Below, one piece after another: positions 25,181-33,237 of a stretch of 64,000 bases of DNA. The notes beneath the pieces are model-generated. The model was given only the letters and a program-made list of their open reading frames with translations, was not told the origin of the DNA and did no database searches. The stretch lies in NCBI GenBank assembly GCA_031425155.1, contig JANPIV010000041.1, forward strand, positions 1 through 64,000, given 5' to 3'. Within the stretch, counting starts at the first letter, position 1. Each line of letters opens with the position of its first letter. A program made the position numbers and the translations under genes. This DNA is from M3007 sp031425155. Its GTDB lineage: Bacteria > Bacteroidota > Bacteroidia > Chitinophagales > Saprospiraceae.

Positions 25181-26599
25181 TTACAACAGGGTAGTCGGGC
25201 AGACGTAATCCGTCACCTTAAACTTTTCGCTGTCCTTCATCGCTTTGAAGCCGCCGATCACATCTATTAAATTGTCATAACCACGGGCCCGCAGAATGCT
25301 GGCAAAAATCATGGAGCGATAACCGCCTGCACAGTGGATATACACTGGCTCGTCCTTCGGAATGCTCACCATAGATTCGTTGATGAAATCCAACGGGGCA
25401 TTTTCGGCCTCTATCACGTGCTCGCTGAGATACTCGCTTTCTTTGCGCACGTCAAAAACCGGGGCCGTCGGATTTTCGATCAGGATGTCGGCCAATTGTT
25501 CCGCCGTGACGCGCCCAATCTGGTCCACCTCCATGCCAGCGTTTTTCCACGCTTCGAAGCCACCCTGGAGATAACCGATGCAGTAATCGTAGCCAACGCG
25601 GGCCATACGGGTGACCACTTCCTCTTCGCGACCCGGATCGGTGACCAGCAGAATTTGCTGTTTAATGTCGGGAATGAGCGCGCCCACCCAAGGGGCGAAG
25701 TTACCGTCGAGACCAATATTGATCGAGTTGGGTATGAAACCCTCCGAGAATGCCTGAGCATCCCGGGTATCCAGCACCAGTGCGTCGGCTTCATTGGCTG
25801 CCACATCAAAAGCGCGGGGCGAAAGGGCCTGGGTGCCACGTTTGATGACCTCGTCAATGCTGTCGTACCCTTGTTTATTCATCGCCACATTGAGTGGGAA
25901 ATAGGCTGGCGGTGGCATGAGGCCGGTGGTCACTTCTTTCACGAATTCGGACTTGGTCATGTCCGTGCGCAGGGCATAATTGGTGGCTTTCTGATGGCCA
26001 AGGCTGTCCACGGTTTCTTTCGACATATTTTTACCGCAAGCCGAGCCGGCACCATGTGCAGGATACACAGTGACTGCATCGGGAAGAGGCATTACCTTGT
26101 TGCGAAGCGAGTCGAACAGCGTTTCGGCCAATTGTTCCTGGGTCAGGTGGGCTGCTTTTTGTGCCAGGTCGGGGCGGCCCACATCGCCGATAAAGAGCGT
26201 GTCGCCAGAGAACAGGGCCTTCTCCTGGCCGTTTTCATCGAGCAGCAAAAAACAGGAACTTTCCATGGTGTGGCCGGGGGTGTGGAGCACCCGGAAGGTC
26301 AGTTTGCCGACTTTGAATTCTTCGTCATCTTTGGCTACATACGCTTCAAATCCAGGTTTGGCGGTGGGGCCGTACACGATGGTAGCACCTGTTTTTTGGG
26401 CGAGGTCAAGGTGGCCGCTCACAAAGTCAGCGTGAAAGTGGGTCTCAAAAACATACTTGATTTTTGCGCCGTCTTTCCGGGCTTTTTCGAGGTAAGGTTC
26501 TACTTCGCGCAGTGGGTCAATGACCACGGCTTCGCCTTCGCTTTCAATGTAATATGCTCCTTGTGCCAGGCAGCCGGTATAGATTTGTTCGATTTTCAT
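25181..26599 (-). CDS. Persulfide dioxygenase-rhodanese fusion (CstB/Blh-like)
   Basis: The 472-residue protein has an ETHE1-type metallo-beta-lactamase domain (residues 1-240; THFHADFVSGH, TPGHTMESS, FSGDTLFIGDVGR) and two rhodanese domains. The first (about 260-355) lacks a catalytic Cys; the second (365-465) has the active loop HCAGGYRS. The fusion oxidizes persulfide to sulfite and moves sulfane sulfur, as in CstB of Staphylococcus. It works between SQR, which makes persulfide, and TauE, which exports sulfite; both are in this island. Confidence 0.92.
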   Translation of the reverse strand: MKIEQIYTGCLAQGAYYIESEGEAVVIDPLREVEPYLEKARKDGAKIKYVFETHFHADFVSGHLDLAQKTGATIVYGPTAKPGFEAYVAKDDEEFKVGKLTFRVLHTPGHTMESSCFLLLDENGQEKALFSGDTLFIGDVGRPDLAQKAAHLTQEQLAETLFDSLRNKVMPLPDAVTVYPAHGAGSACGKNMSKETVDSLGHQKATNYALRTDMTKSEFVKEVTTGLMPPPAYFPLNVAMNKQGYDSIDEVIKRGTQALSPRAFDVAANEADALVLDTRDAQAFSEGFIPNSINIGLDGNFAPWVGALIPDIKQQILLVTDPGREEEVVTRMARVGYDYCIGYLQGGFEAWKNAGMEVDQIGRVTAEQLADILIENPTAPVFDVRKESEYLSEHVIEAENAPLDFINESMVSIPKDEPVYIHCAGGYRSMIFASILRARGYDNLIDVIGGFKAMKDSEKFKVTDYVCPTTLL

Positions 26600-26642
26600 G
26601 TCTGAAAAGTATTTGAACGTGGATGAAATTTGTTTGATGGTA

Positions 26643-26687
26643 CAAAGTTATGGGTTCGCAGCAGGGTGCTTTCGTGACCAAAGTCAC
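26643..26687 (-). promoter_or_regulatory. Crp/Fnr-type operator and -7 element of the persulfide dioxygenase operon
   Basis: The palindrome GTGACCAAAGTCAC is at 26674-26687. On the minus strand a perfect -7 element TAACTTTG lies at 26643-26650, with 23 bases between the two. Confidence 0.7.
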
Positions 26688-26740
26688 GGCGAGCACTATT
26701 TTTCATTAATTGTTGGAAGCCATGGGATCAGTCGCGTTTT

Positions 26741-27574
26741 TTAATGCCCCATAGCAGCCGTAGCGGATGCGGGGTGGAGGTAAAGCTCTTTGATCAGGAT
26801 ATAAATGCCCATGACGAGCACAAACCAGCCGAAGGCTCTTTTGAGTTTAACGCCGTCCACCTTGCGGCTGAGCCGGTTGCCGATAAATATTCCGACGATG
26901 GCCAATGCCGTAACGATGCCCAGTAGCCCCCAATCCATGGTGTAGTGGGATAGGTCGCCCGTAAAGCCAATGAGTGATTTAGCAGCAATAATGAGCAGCG
27001 AAGTGCCTACAGCCTGTTTCATCGGCAGTTTGCTGAACAATACCAACGCCGGGATAATCAAAAATCCGCCTCCGGCACCGACCAGGCCGGTCAACATGCC
27101 TACCACGGCTCCTTCCAGCAATATCATGGGATAGTTGAATTTTTGAGGCCCCGCTGCTTCGGCTTCCCCGGGGCGATTTTTGGGGTCGCGGATCATGGAA
27201 TAGGACGCGAATACCATCAGGAGAGCGAAAATGCCCATCATGAACATGGCCTTGGATACTGCCAAACTACCCACACTGAATACAGGGTCGGGAATTAAAG
27301 GTACCAGGTAAGCCCGTGTGACGTACACGGCTAAAATGGCTGGCATACCGAAAATAGCGGCGGTTTTCAGATTGACCAAACCTTCCCGGTATTTCGGAAA
27401 AGTCCCGATCAGACTGGTGGAGCCGACGATAAAAAGGGAATACGCAGTGGCCAGCACGGGGTCCACCCCAAAAAGATATACCAATACCGGAACGGTCAGG
27501 ATGCTGCCACCGCCGCCGATCAGCCCGAGGGAAACGCCGATGAGTGCCGACGCGAAATAACCTATGATTTCCAT
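26741..27574 (-). CDS. TauE/SafE family sulfite exporter
   Basis: A 277-residue membrane protein with about eight hydrophobic segments and the two TSUP family motifs GVSLGLIGGGGSILTVPVLV (N-terminal) and GLVGAGGGFLIIPALV (middle). Members export sulfite or other sulfur anions. It would remove sulfite formed by the persulfide dioxygenase encoded next to it. It has its own Crp/Fnr-type operator upstream and is 141 bases from the dioxygenase gene. Confidence 0.9.
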   Translation of the reverse strand: MEIIGYFASALIGVSLGLIGGGGSILTVPVLVYLFGVDPVLATAYSLFIVGSTSLIGTFPKYREGLVNLKTAAIFGMPAILAVYVTRAYLVPLIPDPVFSVGSLAVSKAMFMMGIFALLMVFASYSMIRDPKNRPGEAEAAGPQKFNYPMILLEGAVVGMLTGLVGAGGGFLIIPALVLFSKLPMKQAVGTSLLIIAAKSLIGFTGDLSHYTMDWGLLGIVTALAIVGIFIGNRLSRKVDGVKLKRAFGWFVLVMGIYILIKELYLHPASATAAMGH

Positions 27575-27619
27575 GCTCTGGATAAATGTTTACAGGAGTG
27601 CCTTATCGAAATGATGCTG

Positions 27620-27664
27620 CAAAGGTGGCAGCAGACGCAGGCACTATCCCGTGATATTTATCAC
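27620..27664 (-). promoter_or_regulatory. Crp/Fnr-type operator and -7 element of the tauE gene
   Basis: GTGATATTTATCAC at 27651-27664, extended to CCGTGATATTTATCACGG, is the best palindrome of the set. The minus-strand -7-like element CACCTTTG lies at 27620-27627, again 23 bases away. Confidence 0.7.
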
Positions 27665-27709
27665 GGCAGGCAATAAAAAGCAGAGGATGTGGCAGGACAG
27701 GTTAGGGAC

Positions 27710-28336
27710 TCAAAGTTTCAGGATTTCAATGCCGTTTTTCAGCAGGCGCACTTTGCCGTCCTCCGCCAGTTTTTTCATCAGCCGGGAAATGACTTCCCGC
27801 GAGGAGTTGAGCTCCTGGGCGATCTGGGTATTGGTGATTTCCAGCACATTAGTGCGCAGTGCCTGACGGTGCCGACGCAGATAAAATTCCAGCCGCTCGT
27901 CCATGTTCTGGAAGGCAATATGGTCTATCGTTTCCAGCAATTCTTCATATCGCTTGCGATAGGTGCCCACCACAAAATGATACCAGGTGCGATATTGGCG
28001 CATCCAGTTTTCGGTCTGGTCCAACGGTACCACCAGCAACACCGCGTCGGTCACGGCTTTGGCGGTCACGGCACTGGTCCGAAAGGTGCGATCACAGATG
28101 AGGGAAAGCGCACAGCCATCGCCAGGGTGCAGATGGTACATAAAAAATTCGCCGCCCTCGTCGTTTTCGCGGTACAGTTTGACCAACCCCTCGAGCACGA
28201 TCATGGTACTGCGAATGTGTTGACCGCTTTGCAGCAGGGTGTCACCTGCTTTGACCGGCAGGATGTGGCCCTTTTCTTTCATTTCGCGGAGCAGCGCATC
28301 TTCGAGGTCGGGGAATAGGTGGCGGTAGTTGTCCAT
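27710..28336 (-). CDS. Crp/Fnr family transcriptional regulator
   Basis: The 208-residue protein has a cyclic-nucleotide-binding-like beta-roll (residues 25-120, with GDTLLQSGQHIRSTMIVLEG) and a C-terminal HTH (LEITNTQIAQELNSSREVIS, then RLMKKLAEDG). It lacks the N-terminal cysteine cluster of FNR, so it does not bind an FNR-type iron-sulfur cluster; two internal Cys (GCALSLICD) could sense redox or persulfide. Four palindromes of the Crp/Fnr type in front of nearby sulfur genes are its likely targets. It lies 12 bases downstream of the AraC gene. Confidence 0.88.
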   Translation of the reverse strand: MDNYRHLFPDLEDALLREMKEKGHILPVKAGDTLLQSGQHIRSTMIVLEGLVKLYRENDEGGEFFMYHLHPGDGCALSLICDRTFRTSAVTAKAVTDAVLLVVPLDQTENWMRQYRTWYHFVVGTYRKRYEELLETIDHIAFQNMDERLEFYLRRHRQALRTNVLEITNTQIAQELNSSREVISRLMKKLAEDGKVRLLKNGIEILKL

Positions 28337-28348
28337 TTATGATTGAAA

Positions 28349-29239
28349 TTAAAATGCCGCATTTTGCGCATAAGCCTCCCGGAATCCTTCGGGGGTCGTT
28401 CCCAGATGTTTTTTGAAAAATCGGGTGAAATAGGCATTGTCATTAAAATGGAGCGTCCCGGCGATTTCCCCGATCATCAGGTCAGAGTTCGCCAGCAGGC
28501 GTTTAGCCTCGAGCAAGGTACGCTCCCGGATGAGTTCGCCAGCACTTTTGCCGGTGATATTATTGACGAGCGCGTTGAGATGACTGGGAGTGACGAACAT
28601 CAGCCCGGCGTATTCTCTGGGCAGGTGCTTTTCGCGGAAATGCAGTTCAATGAGTTGCTCGAATTGGCGCATCAACACCAAATTGTGCTTAGACACACCT
28701 GCTTTGAAGGTGTTGGGTGCCACTCGGGAGAGGCGTACCAGCACGATGATAAGCATGCCGCGCAAGAGGTCCATTTTATAGTTGCCAACTTGGTTGAATT
28801 CCTCCAGCATTTGTGCAAAAGTCTGTTCGATCTCGGCGCAGCAGGTCATATCCAGCGTGTTGACCGATGTTCCGCTGATGTGGCTGAACAAGGGGAATTC
28901 CCGTATAAAATGCGGGTTATGGCAGATCGAGGTAAAAAACGACTCGTTGAAATTGACCAGATAGCCGTCGGTATCTGCGTCGAAATCCCAGGTATGAATT
29001 TGGCCCGGTGCCATGTAATACACCTGGTGGGGCCTTACCTCGTATTGCCGAAAATCAATACTATGCTTGCCGCCACCGCGTGTAAAAAGCACGATCTGGT
29101 AAAAATCGTGCCGGTGCGGGAACTGAATATTGCGATGGGTACGCAAGAAGTCACCGAGGCGGGTCACCACGATCTCGGTCATGCAGCGGTCGGCTCCCAG
29201 CAAGTTGCAAATGCTGTACGTGGGCATTTTTTTCGCCAT
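28349..29239 (-). CDS. AraC family transcriptional regulator with cupin sensor
   Basis: The 296-residue protein has an N-terminal cupin-like domain (FPHRHDFYQIVLFTRGGGKH) and a C-terminal pair of HTH motifs (MFVTPSHLNALVNNITGKSA, then IGEIAGTLHFNDNAYFTRFF followed by KKHLGTTPEGFR). It is co-transcribed with the Crp/Fnr gene, 12 bases apart. The ligand is unknown. It may control the two regulators themselves. Confidence 0.88.
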   Translation of the reverse strand: MAKKMPTYSICNLLGADRCMTEIVVTRLGDFLRTHRNIQFPHRHDFYQIVLFTRGGGKHSIDFRQYEVRPHQVYYMAPGQIHTWDFDADTDGYLVNFNESFFTSICHNPHFIREFPLFSHISGTSVNTLDMTCCAEIEQTFAQMLEEFNQVGNYKMDLLRGMLIIVLVRLSRVAPNTFKAGVSKHNLVLMRQFEQLIELHFREKHLPREYAGLMFVTPSHLNALVNNITGKSAGELIRERTLLEAKRLLANSDLMIGEIAGTLHFNDNAYFTRFFKKHLGTTPEGFREAYAQNAAF

Positions 29240-29329
29240 GCTCCGTTTATTATGCAGATATAAAAGTTTATAAAAACAAAGTCGCTGATGTTCAGTATTT
29301 TAGCCATTATCCACCCTAAGCCACTTTGA

Positions 29330-29569
29330 TCAGCCTTTGGAGTCACCCCCTTTGAAAGAAGAAAATATTTTGATGAAACCAAGGCGCAGCAACAGCAGCC
29401 AAGGCAAACCGTGCCATGCCAAATCGAACCAATCCATCGGCTTCATCCCCACCGCCCCACCGGCCAGCCAGCGGAGCTTGCCCCAGATGTGCGGTTCCGG
29501 CAAGAAAGGGGCCAGTCCAAGAGTAAGGCAGGCGATAACCACGAATTTCCAGGCGTTCCAGGGTTTCAT
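29330..29569 (-). CDS. Small membrane protein downstream of sterol desaturase
   Basis: A 79-residue protein with a first hydrophobic segment (WKFVVIACLTLGLAPFLP) and a second one (AWHGLPWLLLLRLGFIKIF). Its ATG overlaps the sterol desaturase stop by four bases, so they are co-translated. Small membrane proteins often accompany sterol desaturase genes in Bacteroidota. No family name is certain. Confidence 0.6.
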   Translation of the reverse strand: MKPWNAWKFVVIACLTLGLAPFLPEPHIWGKLRWLAGGAVGMKPMDWFDLAWHGLPWLLLLRLGFIKIFSSFKGGDSKG

Positions 29570-30435
29570 TTTCGCCGAAAGGGTTTGAGCATTTGACTGA
29601 AGAAACCGTGCGGGTAGGTGTCCACTTCATCGAAACCGAGCCGGATGTCGCGCCCGTCGCGGGGTATCCAGGCTGTGCCGAACAGATAATCCCAGATAGA
29701 AAGGGTCAAGCCATAATTAACGCCATACCTGCCTTCGGGCAAATCTTTGACATGGTGCCAAATATGCATCTGAGGATTATTGAAAATATATTTCAATGGA
29801 CCAAGCGGCAAATAGATATTGGCGTGGTTCAGATGCCCGATAACAATAGTAAATAAATGGACCAACAGGAAATCTTGAATACCAAAACCAATCATTGCCA
29901 AGGGTAAATACTCAATGCTACGGTACACGATGGTTTCGCCAAAATGGTAGCGAAGATGAGCAGCATAGCCCATTTGGCGCACGGAATGATGCACTTTATG
30001 TACTTCCCAAAGAAATGGTGCCCGGTGCAGCAAACGATGAACGTTCCATTGCACAAAGTCGCGCACTAAGAATAAAATGAGCAGCTGCACCCAATGCGGG
30101 AGCTGGGCGACATTGATGGCCACCAGATTACGGATGCCAAACACGTTGGCCAAAAAGTCATTGAAGGCCTGCGAAACAACATTCGACACCGCCACGTATC
30201 CAACCAAACCAAACAGGAAAAAATTGAAGAACATATAGAACGTGTCCAACCAAAAATCTTCGCGAATTGCTGACTGATTTTTACGCCAGGGAAATAGCAG
30301 CTCCAAGGTGTATACTATGGCAGAAATAGCAATGAGCCAGTAGAAATAATTGCCCCAGTGCGGGTTCAGCACTTCGTTGGCCAAGTAAGTTGCATAGCCA
30401 TTGAAACTTTGGGTGAAGGTTTGCCAGTAGGTCAT
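29566..30435 (-). CDS. Sterol desaturase / fatty acid hydroxylase family protein
   Basis: The 289-residue membrane protein has the eight-histidine di-iron motif set of the family: HRLLHRAPFLWEVHKVHHS, then HLNHANIYLP and PQMHIWHHVKD. Such enzymes hydroxylate or desaturate lipids at the membrane. Its ATG overlaps the MFS stop by four bases, and the 79-residue gene overlaps its end, so the three form one operon. Its link to sulfur metabolism is not obvious; the shared operator points to a common signal. Confidence 0.88.
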   Translation of the reverse strand: MTYWQTFTQSFNGYATYLANEVLNPHWGNYFYWLIAISAIVYTLELLFPWRKNQSAIREDFWLDTFYMFFNFFLFGLVGYVAVSNVVSQAFNDFLANVFGIRNLVAINVAQLPHWVQLLILFLVRDFVQWNVHRLLHRAPFLWEVHKVHHSVRQMGYAAHLRYHFGETIVYRSIEYLPLAMIGFGIQDFLLVHLFTIVIGHLNHANIYLPLGPLKYIFNNPQMHIWHHVKDLPEGRYGVNYGLTLSIWDYLFGTAWIPRDGRDIRLGFDEVDTYPHGFFSQMLKPFRRK

Positions 30436-31739
30436 ACCTTATGAATTGCGTGTTGACGAATGTCAGATTTATGAAATATGTTTTGTCGCATTTTTCTCAA
30501 AAAATGTATAATTGAAACGGGCAAAGTTTCGTCGCAGGGCGGCACATCGGTCATCCGCAAACGAATGATAAGTGCCGAAATAGCCGTTAATCCGGCTACC
30601 ACAGCAATCGCTACCCCGGTACCCGCCCAATCGCTCAACCAGCCAGTGAGCAAAGCCCCGAACAAATAACCCAAATCGCGCCACAGGCGGAATATCCCAA
30701 TGCTCTCGGCGCGTTGATCCGGGTGGGTATTGTCGGCCACTGCGGCCAAAAACACGGGATACACTGCCGCTGTGCCCAGGCCCAAAAACATGCTGCAAAG
30801 TGCATATTGCATCGTGCTATTCGCCCAGATAAACCCGGCGATACTGACCGATTGCAGAAACATACCGAGTACAAGCAATTGCTTTTTAGAAACAATATCC
30901 GACCATTTGCCCGTCACCACCTGCATAACTCCCCACACAAACGGATATAGCCCGGCCACCAGGCCAATGGCCCACAGCGAGTAACCTTGTTGATGCATCA
31001 GCAGTGGGAGCAGTCCCCACACCATACCGTCGTTCAGGTTATTGACCAAGCCGGCCTGCGTCACGGCGGAGAGGTTTTTGTGCCGCCAAGTCGTGTCGGC
31101 AAACACATTTTTCAGTTTTTCCCGACAAGAAACAGCGGCCTCCAGGGCCACGTGTTTGCGGGTGTCGCGCACCCAAACTATACTCACCAGCAGACCCAGC
31201 AGTGCTACGACCAAGCCGACATAAAAAATCACGTTTACCGCGCCGAAACGTTGCGCTAACCAAGCGGAACCAAAAGCCGCCAGTGCAACCGCCACATAAC
31301 CCGCGAACTCGTTCAGCCCCATCGCCAAGCCACGTTGCCGCTCGCCCACGAGGTCTATTTTCATGACTACCGTGCTCGACCACGCAAATCCCTGGTGGAT
31401 GCCGAGTAAAATATTGGCGGCAATCACCCAACCCCAATGTGGGGCAAAGCCCAGCAAAAACGGTACCGGCAAGGCCAAAAGCCAGCCCAATATCAGCAGG
31501 TTTTTGCGCCCCCACCGGTTGGACAATCTGCCCGTCAGATAATTGGCTCCCGCCTTAGCTGCGCCAAACGCTGCGATGAACGACAACACCGCAAACGAAG
31601 AAGTCATGCCAAATTTATCTCGGGCCAACAGCGGCAATAAGGTGCGCTCCAAGCCCACCATACCGCCGACAAAAGCGTTGACAAGAATCAACAGAGCAAA
31701 TTGGTTGATATTTTCGCGAAGTCCAAGGGTCGGTAGCAT
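30432..31739 (-). CDS. Major facilitator superfamily transporter
   Basis: A 435-residue protein with 12 predicted membrane segments and the MFS loop motif GRLSNRWGRKNLLI between segments 2 and 3. It resembles the multidrug/solute-antiporter part of the family. It heads the operon with the sterol desaturase gene and has a Crp/Fnr-type operator upstream. The substrate is unknown; export of a sulfur or lipid compound is possible. The plus-strand reading of the same region is a shadow. Confidence 0.85.
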   Translation of the reverse strand: MLPTLGLRENINQFALLILVNAFVGGMVGLERTLLPLLARDKFGMTSSFAVLSFIAAFGAAKAGANYLTGRLSNRWGRKNLLILGWLLALPVPFLLGFAPHWGWVIAANILLGIHQGFAWSSTVVMKIDLVGERQRGLAMGLNEFAGYVAVALAAFGSAWLAQRFGAVNVIFYVGLVVALLGLLVSIVWVRDTRKHVALEAAVSCREKLKNVFADTTWRHKNLSAVTQAGLVNNLNDGMVWGLLPLLMHQQGYSLWAIGLVAGLYPFVWGVMQVVTGKWSDIVSKKQLLVLGMFLQSVSIAGFIWANSTMQYALCSMFLGLGTAAVYPVFLAAVADNTHPDQRAESIGIFRLWRDLGYLFGALLTGWLSDWAGTGVAIAVVAGLTAISALIIRLRMTDVPPCDETLPVSIIHFLRKMRQNIFHKSDIRQHAIHKV

Positions 31740-31803
31740 ACGGTGGATGAATTCTTTTTATGGCTTAAAAAACCTTGACAAGCCCAAATACAGTCAACGG
31801 CAG

Positions 31804-31847
31804 CAAAATTCTGGAATCCATAATTAGTGCAACGTGACATTTGTCAC
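31804..31847 (-). promoter_or_regulatory. Crp/Fnr-type operator and -7 element of the MFS operon
   Basis: GTGACATTTGTCAC is at 31834-31847. The minus-strand -7-like element GAATTTTG is at 31804-31811, 22 bases away. Confidence 0.6.
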
Positions 31848-31891
31848 CGGAGCACCTGATAAAGAGCCATCTTCCCCGGTAAAACGCCTTC

Positions 31892-33082
31892 TTAAGCCAG
31901 GCCTTTCAGAATAGCACCCCAATACATACGTGGCAGCACCTCCCTTTTGAGTTGGTACATAGACCAGCGTTCTTTCGACTGATCGAACGGAAAGGTCTCC
32001 ATCGGCGTGTTGTTGTAGTCAAATTCGGCCAGCACCAACTTGCCGTAGCCAGTGACGAGCGGGCAGGAAGTATAACCCAGGTACGTCGCCGATGGCTGGC
32101 GGCCAGCCATGACTGCAAGCAGGTTGGTCACTACGACCGGAGCCTGTTTGCGGATGGCTGCGCCCGTCTTGGAGATGGGCAAGCCAGCCACATCGCCGAG
32201 CGAGAAGACATTGGCGTGGCGGACGTGTTGTAATGTACCCGGGTCCACTTCTACCCAACCGGCGGTGTTGACCAGGGGGCTGTTGCGCACAAAATCCGGC
32301 GCACTTTGTGGTGGCGTGACGTGGATCATGTCAAATGCTACTTCCTGCACTTCTCCTTTGTTGTCCTCGCCGAATCCGACGAAGGTAGCGCGGTGGTTGG
32401 GGCCATCTATTTCGGTGAGGTTGTACAGGAAGTTTAGTTTGATGTTGCCGCGCTTCACGACTTCCAGCAAGGTTTTTTCATACTCTGGCACGGCGAATAG
32501 TTTGGCCGCGCCGCTCCAATACTGTATATCTGCCTTGGGCAATACGCCGTGTTTTCGAAAATAATCGGTGGCCAGGTACATGATCTTATGGGGCGCACCA
32601 CCGCATTTCACCGGAGTGGAGGGATTATGGAAAATGGCCTTCCCGCCTTTGAAGTTTTTGATGCATTCAAAGGTGTAAGGGGCCGTCTCGAAAGAGTAGT
32701 TGCTGCACACGTTGTTCTTACCGATGGTCTCTGGCAGCCCCTTGATAGCATTCCAGTTAAGTTGGATGCCGGGGCAAACGATGAGGTAGTCATAGGTGAC
32801 GAAATCATTGTCCAGTTCCACCCGGTTTTGTTCCGGGGCAAAACCACTGGCTTTTTGTTTGATCCATTTCACCCCTTTGGGCATCACCGACGCTTCTGTA
32901 CGCTCCGTCTGGTGAATATCGAACACGCCACCGCCGACCAGCGTCCAAGCCGGTTGGTAGTAGTGCTTTTCCGCAGGATCAACGATGGCAATGTCCAATG
33001 TGCGATCTTTACGCAGCAGTTGGGCAGCCGTAGAAATGCCGGCGTTGCCGCCGCCGATGATGACTATTTGATGATGTGCCAT
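31892..33082 (-). CDS. Sulfide:quinone oxidoreductase-like FAD enzyme
   Basis: The 396-residue flavoprotein starts with the FAD-binding motif IVIIGGGNAGISTA and has the SQR cysteines in NNVCSNYS, TPVKCGGAPHK and YTSCPLVTGYGK, plus FSLGDVAGLPISKTGAA. It fits the mitochondrial-like (type II) SQR, which oxidizes sulfide to persulfide and passes electrons to quinone. Persulfide dioxygenase and the sulfite exporter nearby complete the pathway. Upstream are two boxes related to the AGTCTATAAAA motif. Confidence 0.9.
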   Translation of the reverse strand: MAHHQIVIIGGGNAGISTAAQLLRKDRTLDIAIVDPAEKHYYQPAWTLVGGGVFDIHQTERTEASVMPKGVKWIKQKASGFAPEQNRVELDNDFVTYDYLIVCPGIQLNWNAIKGLPETIGKNNVCSNYSFETAPYTFECIKNFKGGKAIFHNPSTPVKCGGAPHKIMYLATDYFRKHGVLPKADIQYWSGAAKLFAVPEYEKTLLEVVKRGNIKLNFLYNLTEIDGPNHRATFVGFGEDNKGEVQEVAFDMIHVTPPQSAPDFVRNSPLVNTAGWVEVDPGTLQHVRHANVFSLGDVAGLPISKTGAAIRKQAPVVVTNLLAVMAGRQPSATYLGYTSCPLVTGYGKLVLAEFDYNNTPMETFPFDQSKERWSMYQLKREVLPRMYWGAILKGLA

Positions 33083-33115
33083 GATAATCTGTAAAAAGTG
33101 AATTTAATCCCGCTA

Positions 33116-33180
33116 CAAAACTCCGGTGCCCGATTGGCAGGCTATTGCACTTTTTATAGAAGTATCAGGACTTTTTGTAG
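33116..33180 (-). promoter_or_regulatory. SQR promoter with two tandem CTAYAAAAAGT boxes
   Basis: On the minus strand CTACAAAAAGTC (33169-33180) and CTATAAAAAGTG (33148-33159) lie exactly 21 bp apart, two helical turns, followed by the -7-like element GAGTTTTG at 33116-33123. The boxes resemble those at the rrf2/prx region and the leader promoters. Confidence 0.45.
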
Positions 33181-33237
33181 ATTTTATCCAAGCCCATTCG
33201 TGCGGCGTATTAATATAGCGCAAAAAAGGCAATTTAT

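Noticed and set aside
25334..26605. 423-codon plus-strand frame
   Set aside because: It is antisense to the persulfide dioxygenase gene and has a composition typical of a shadow frame.
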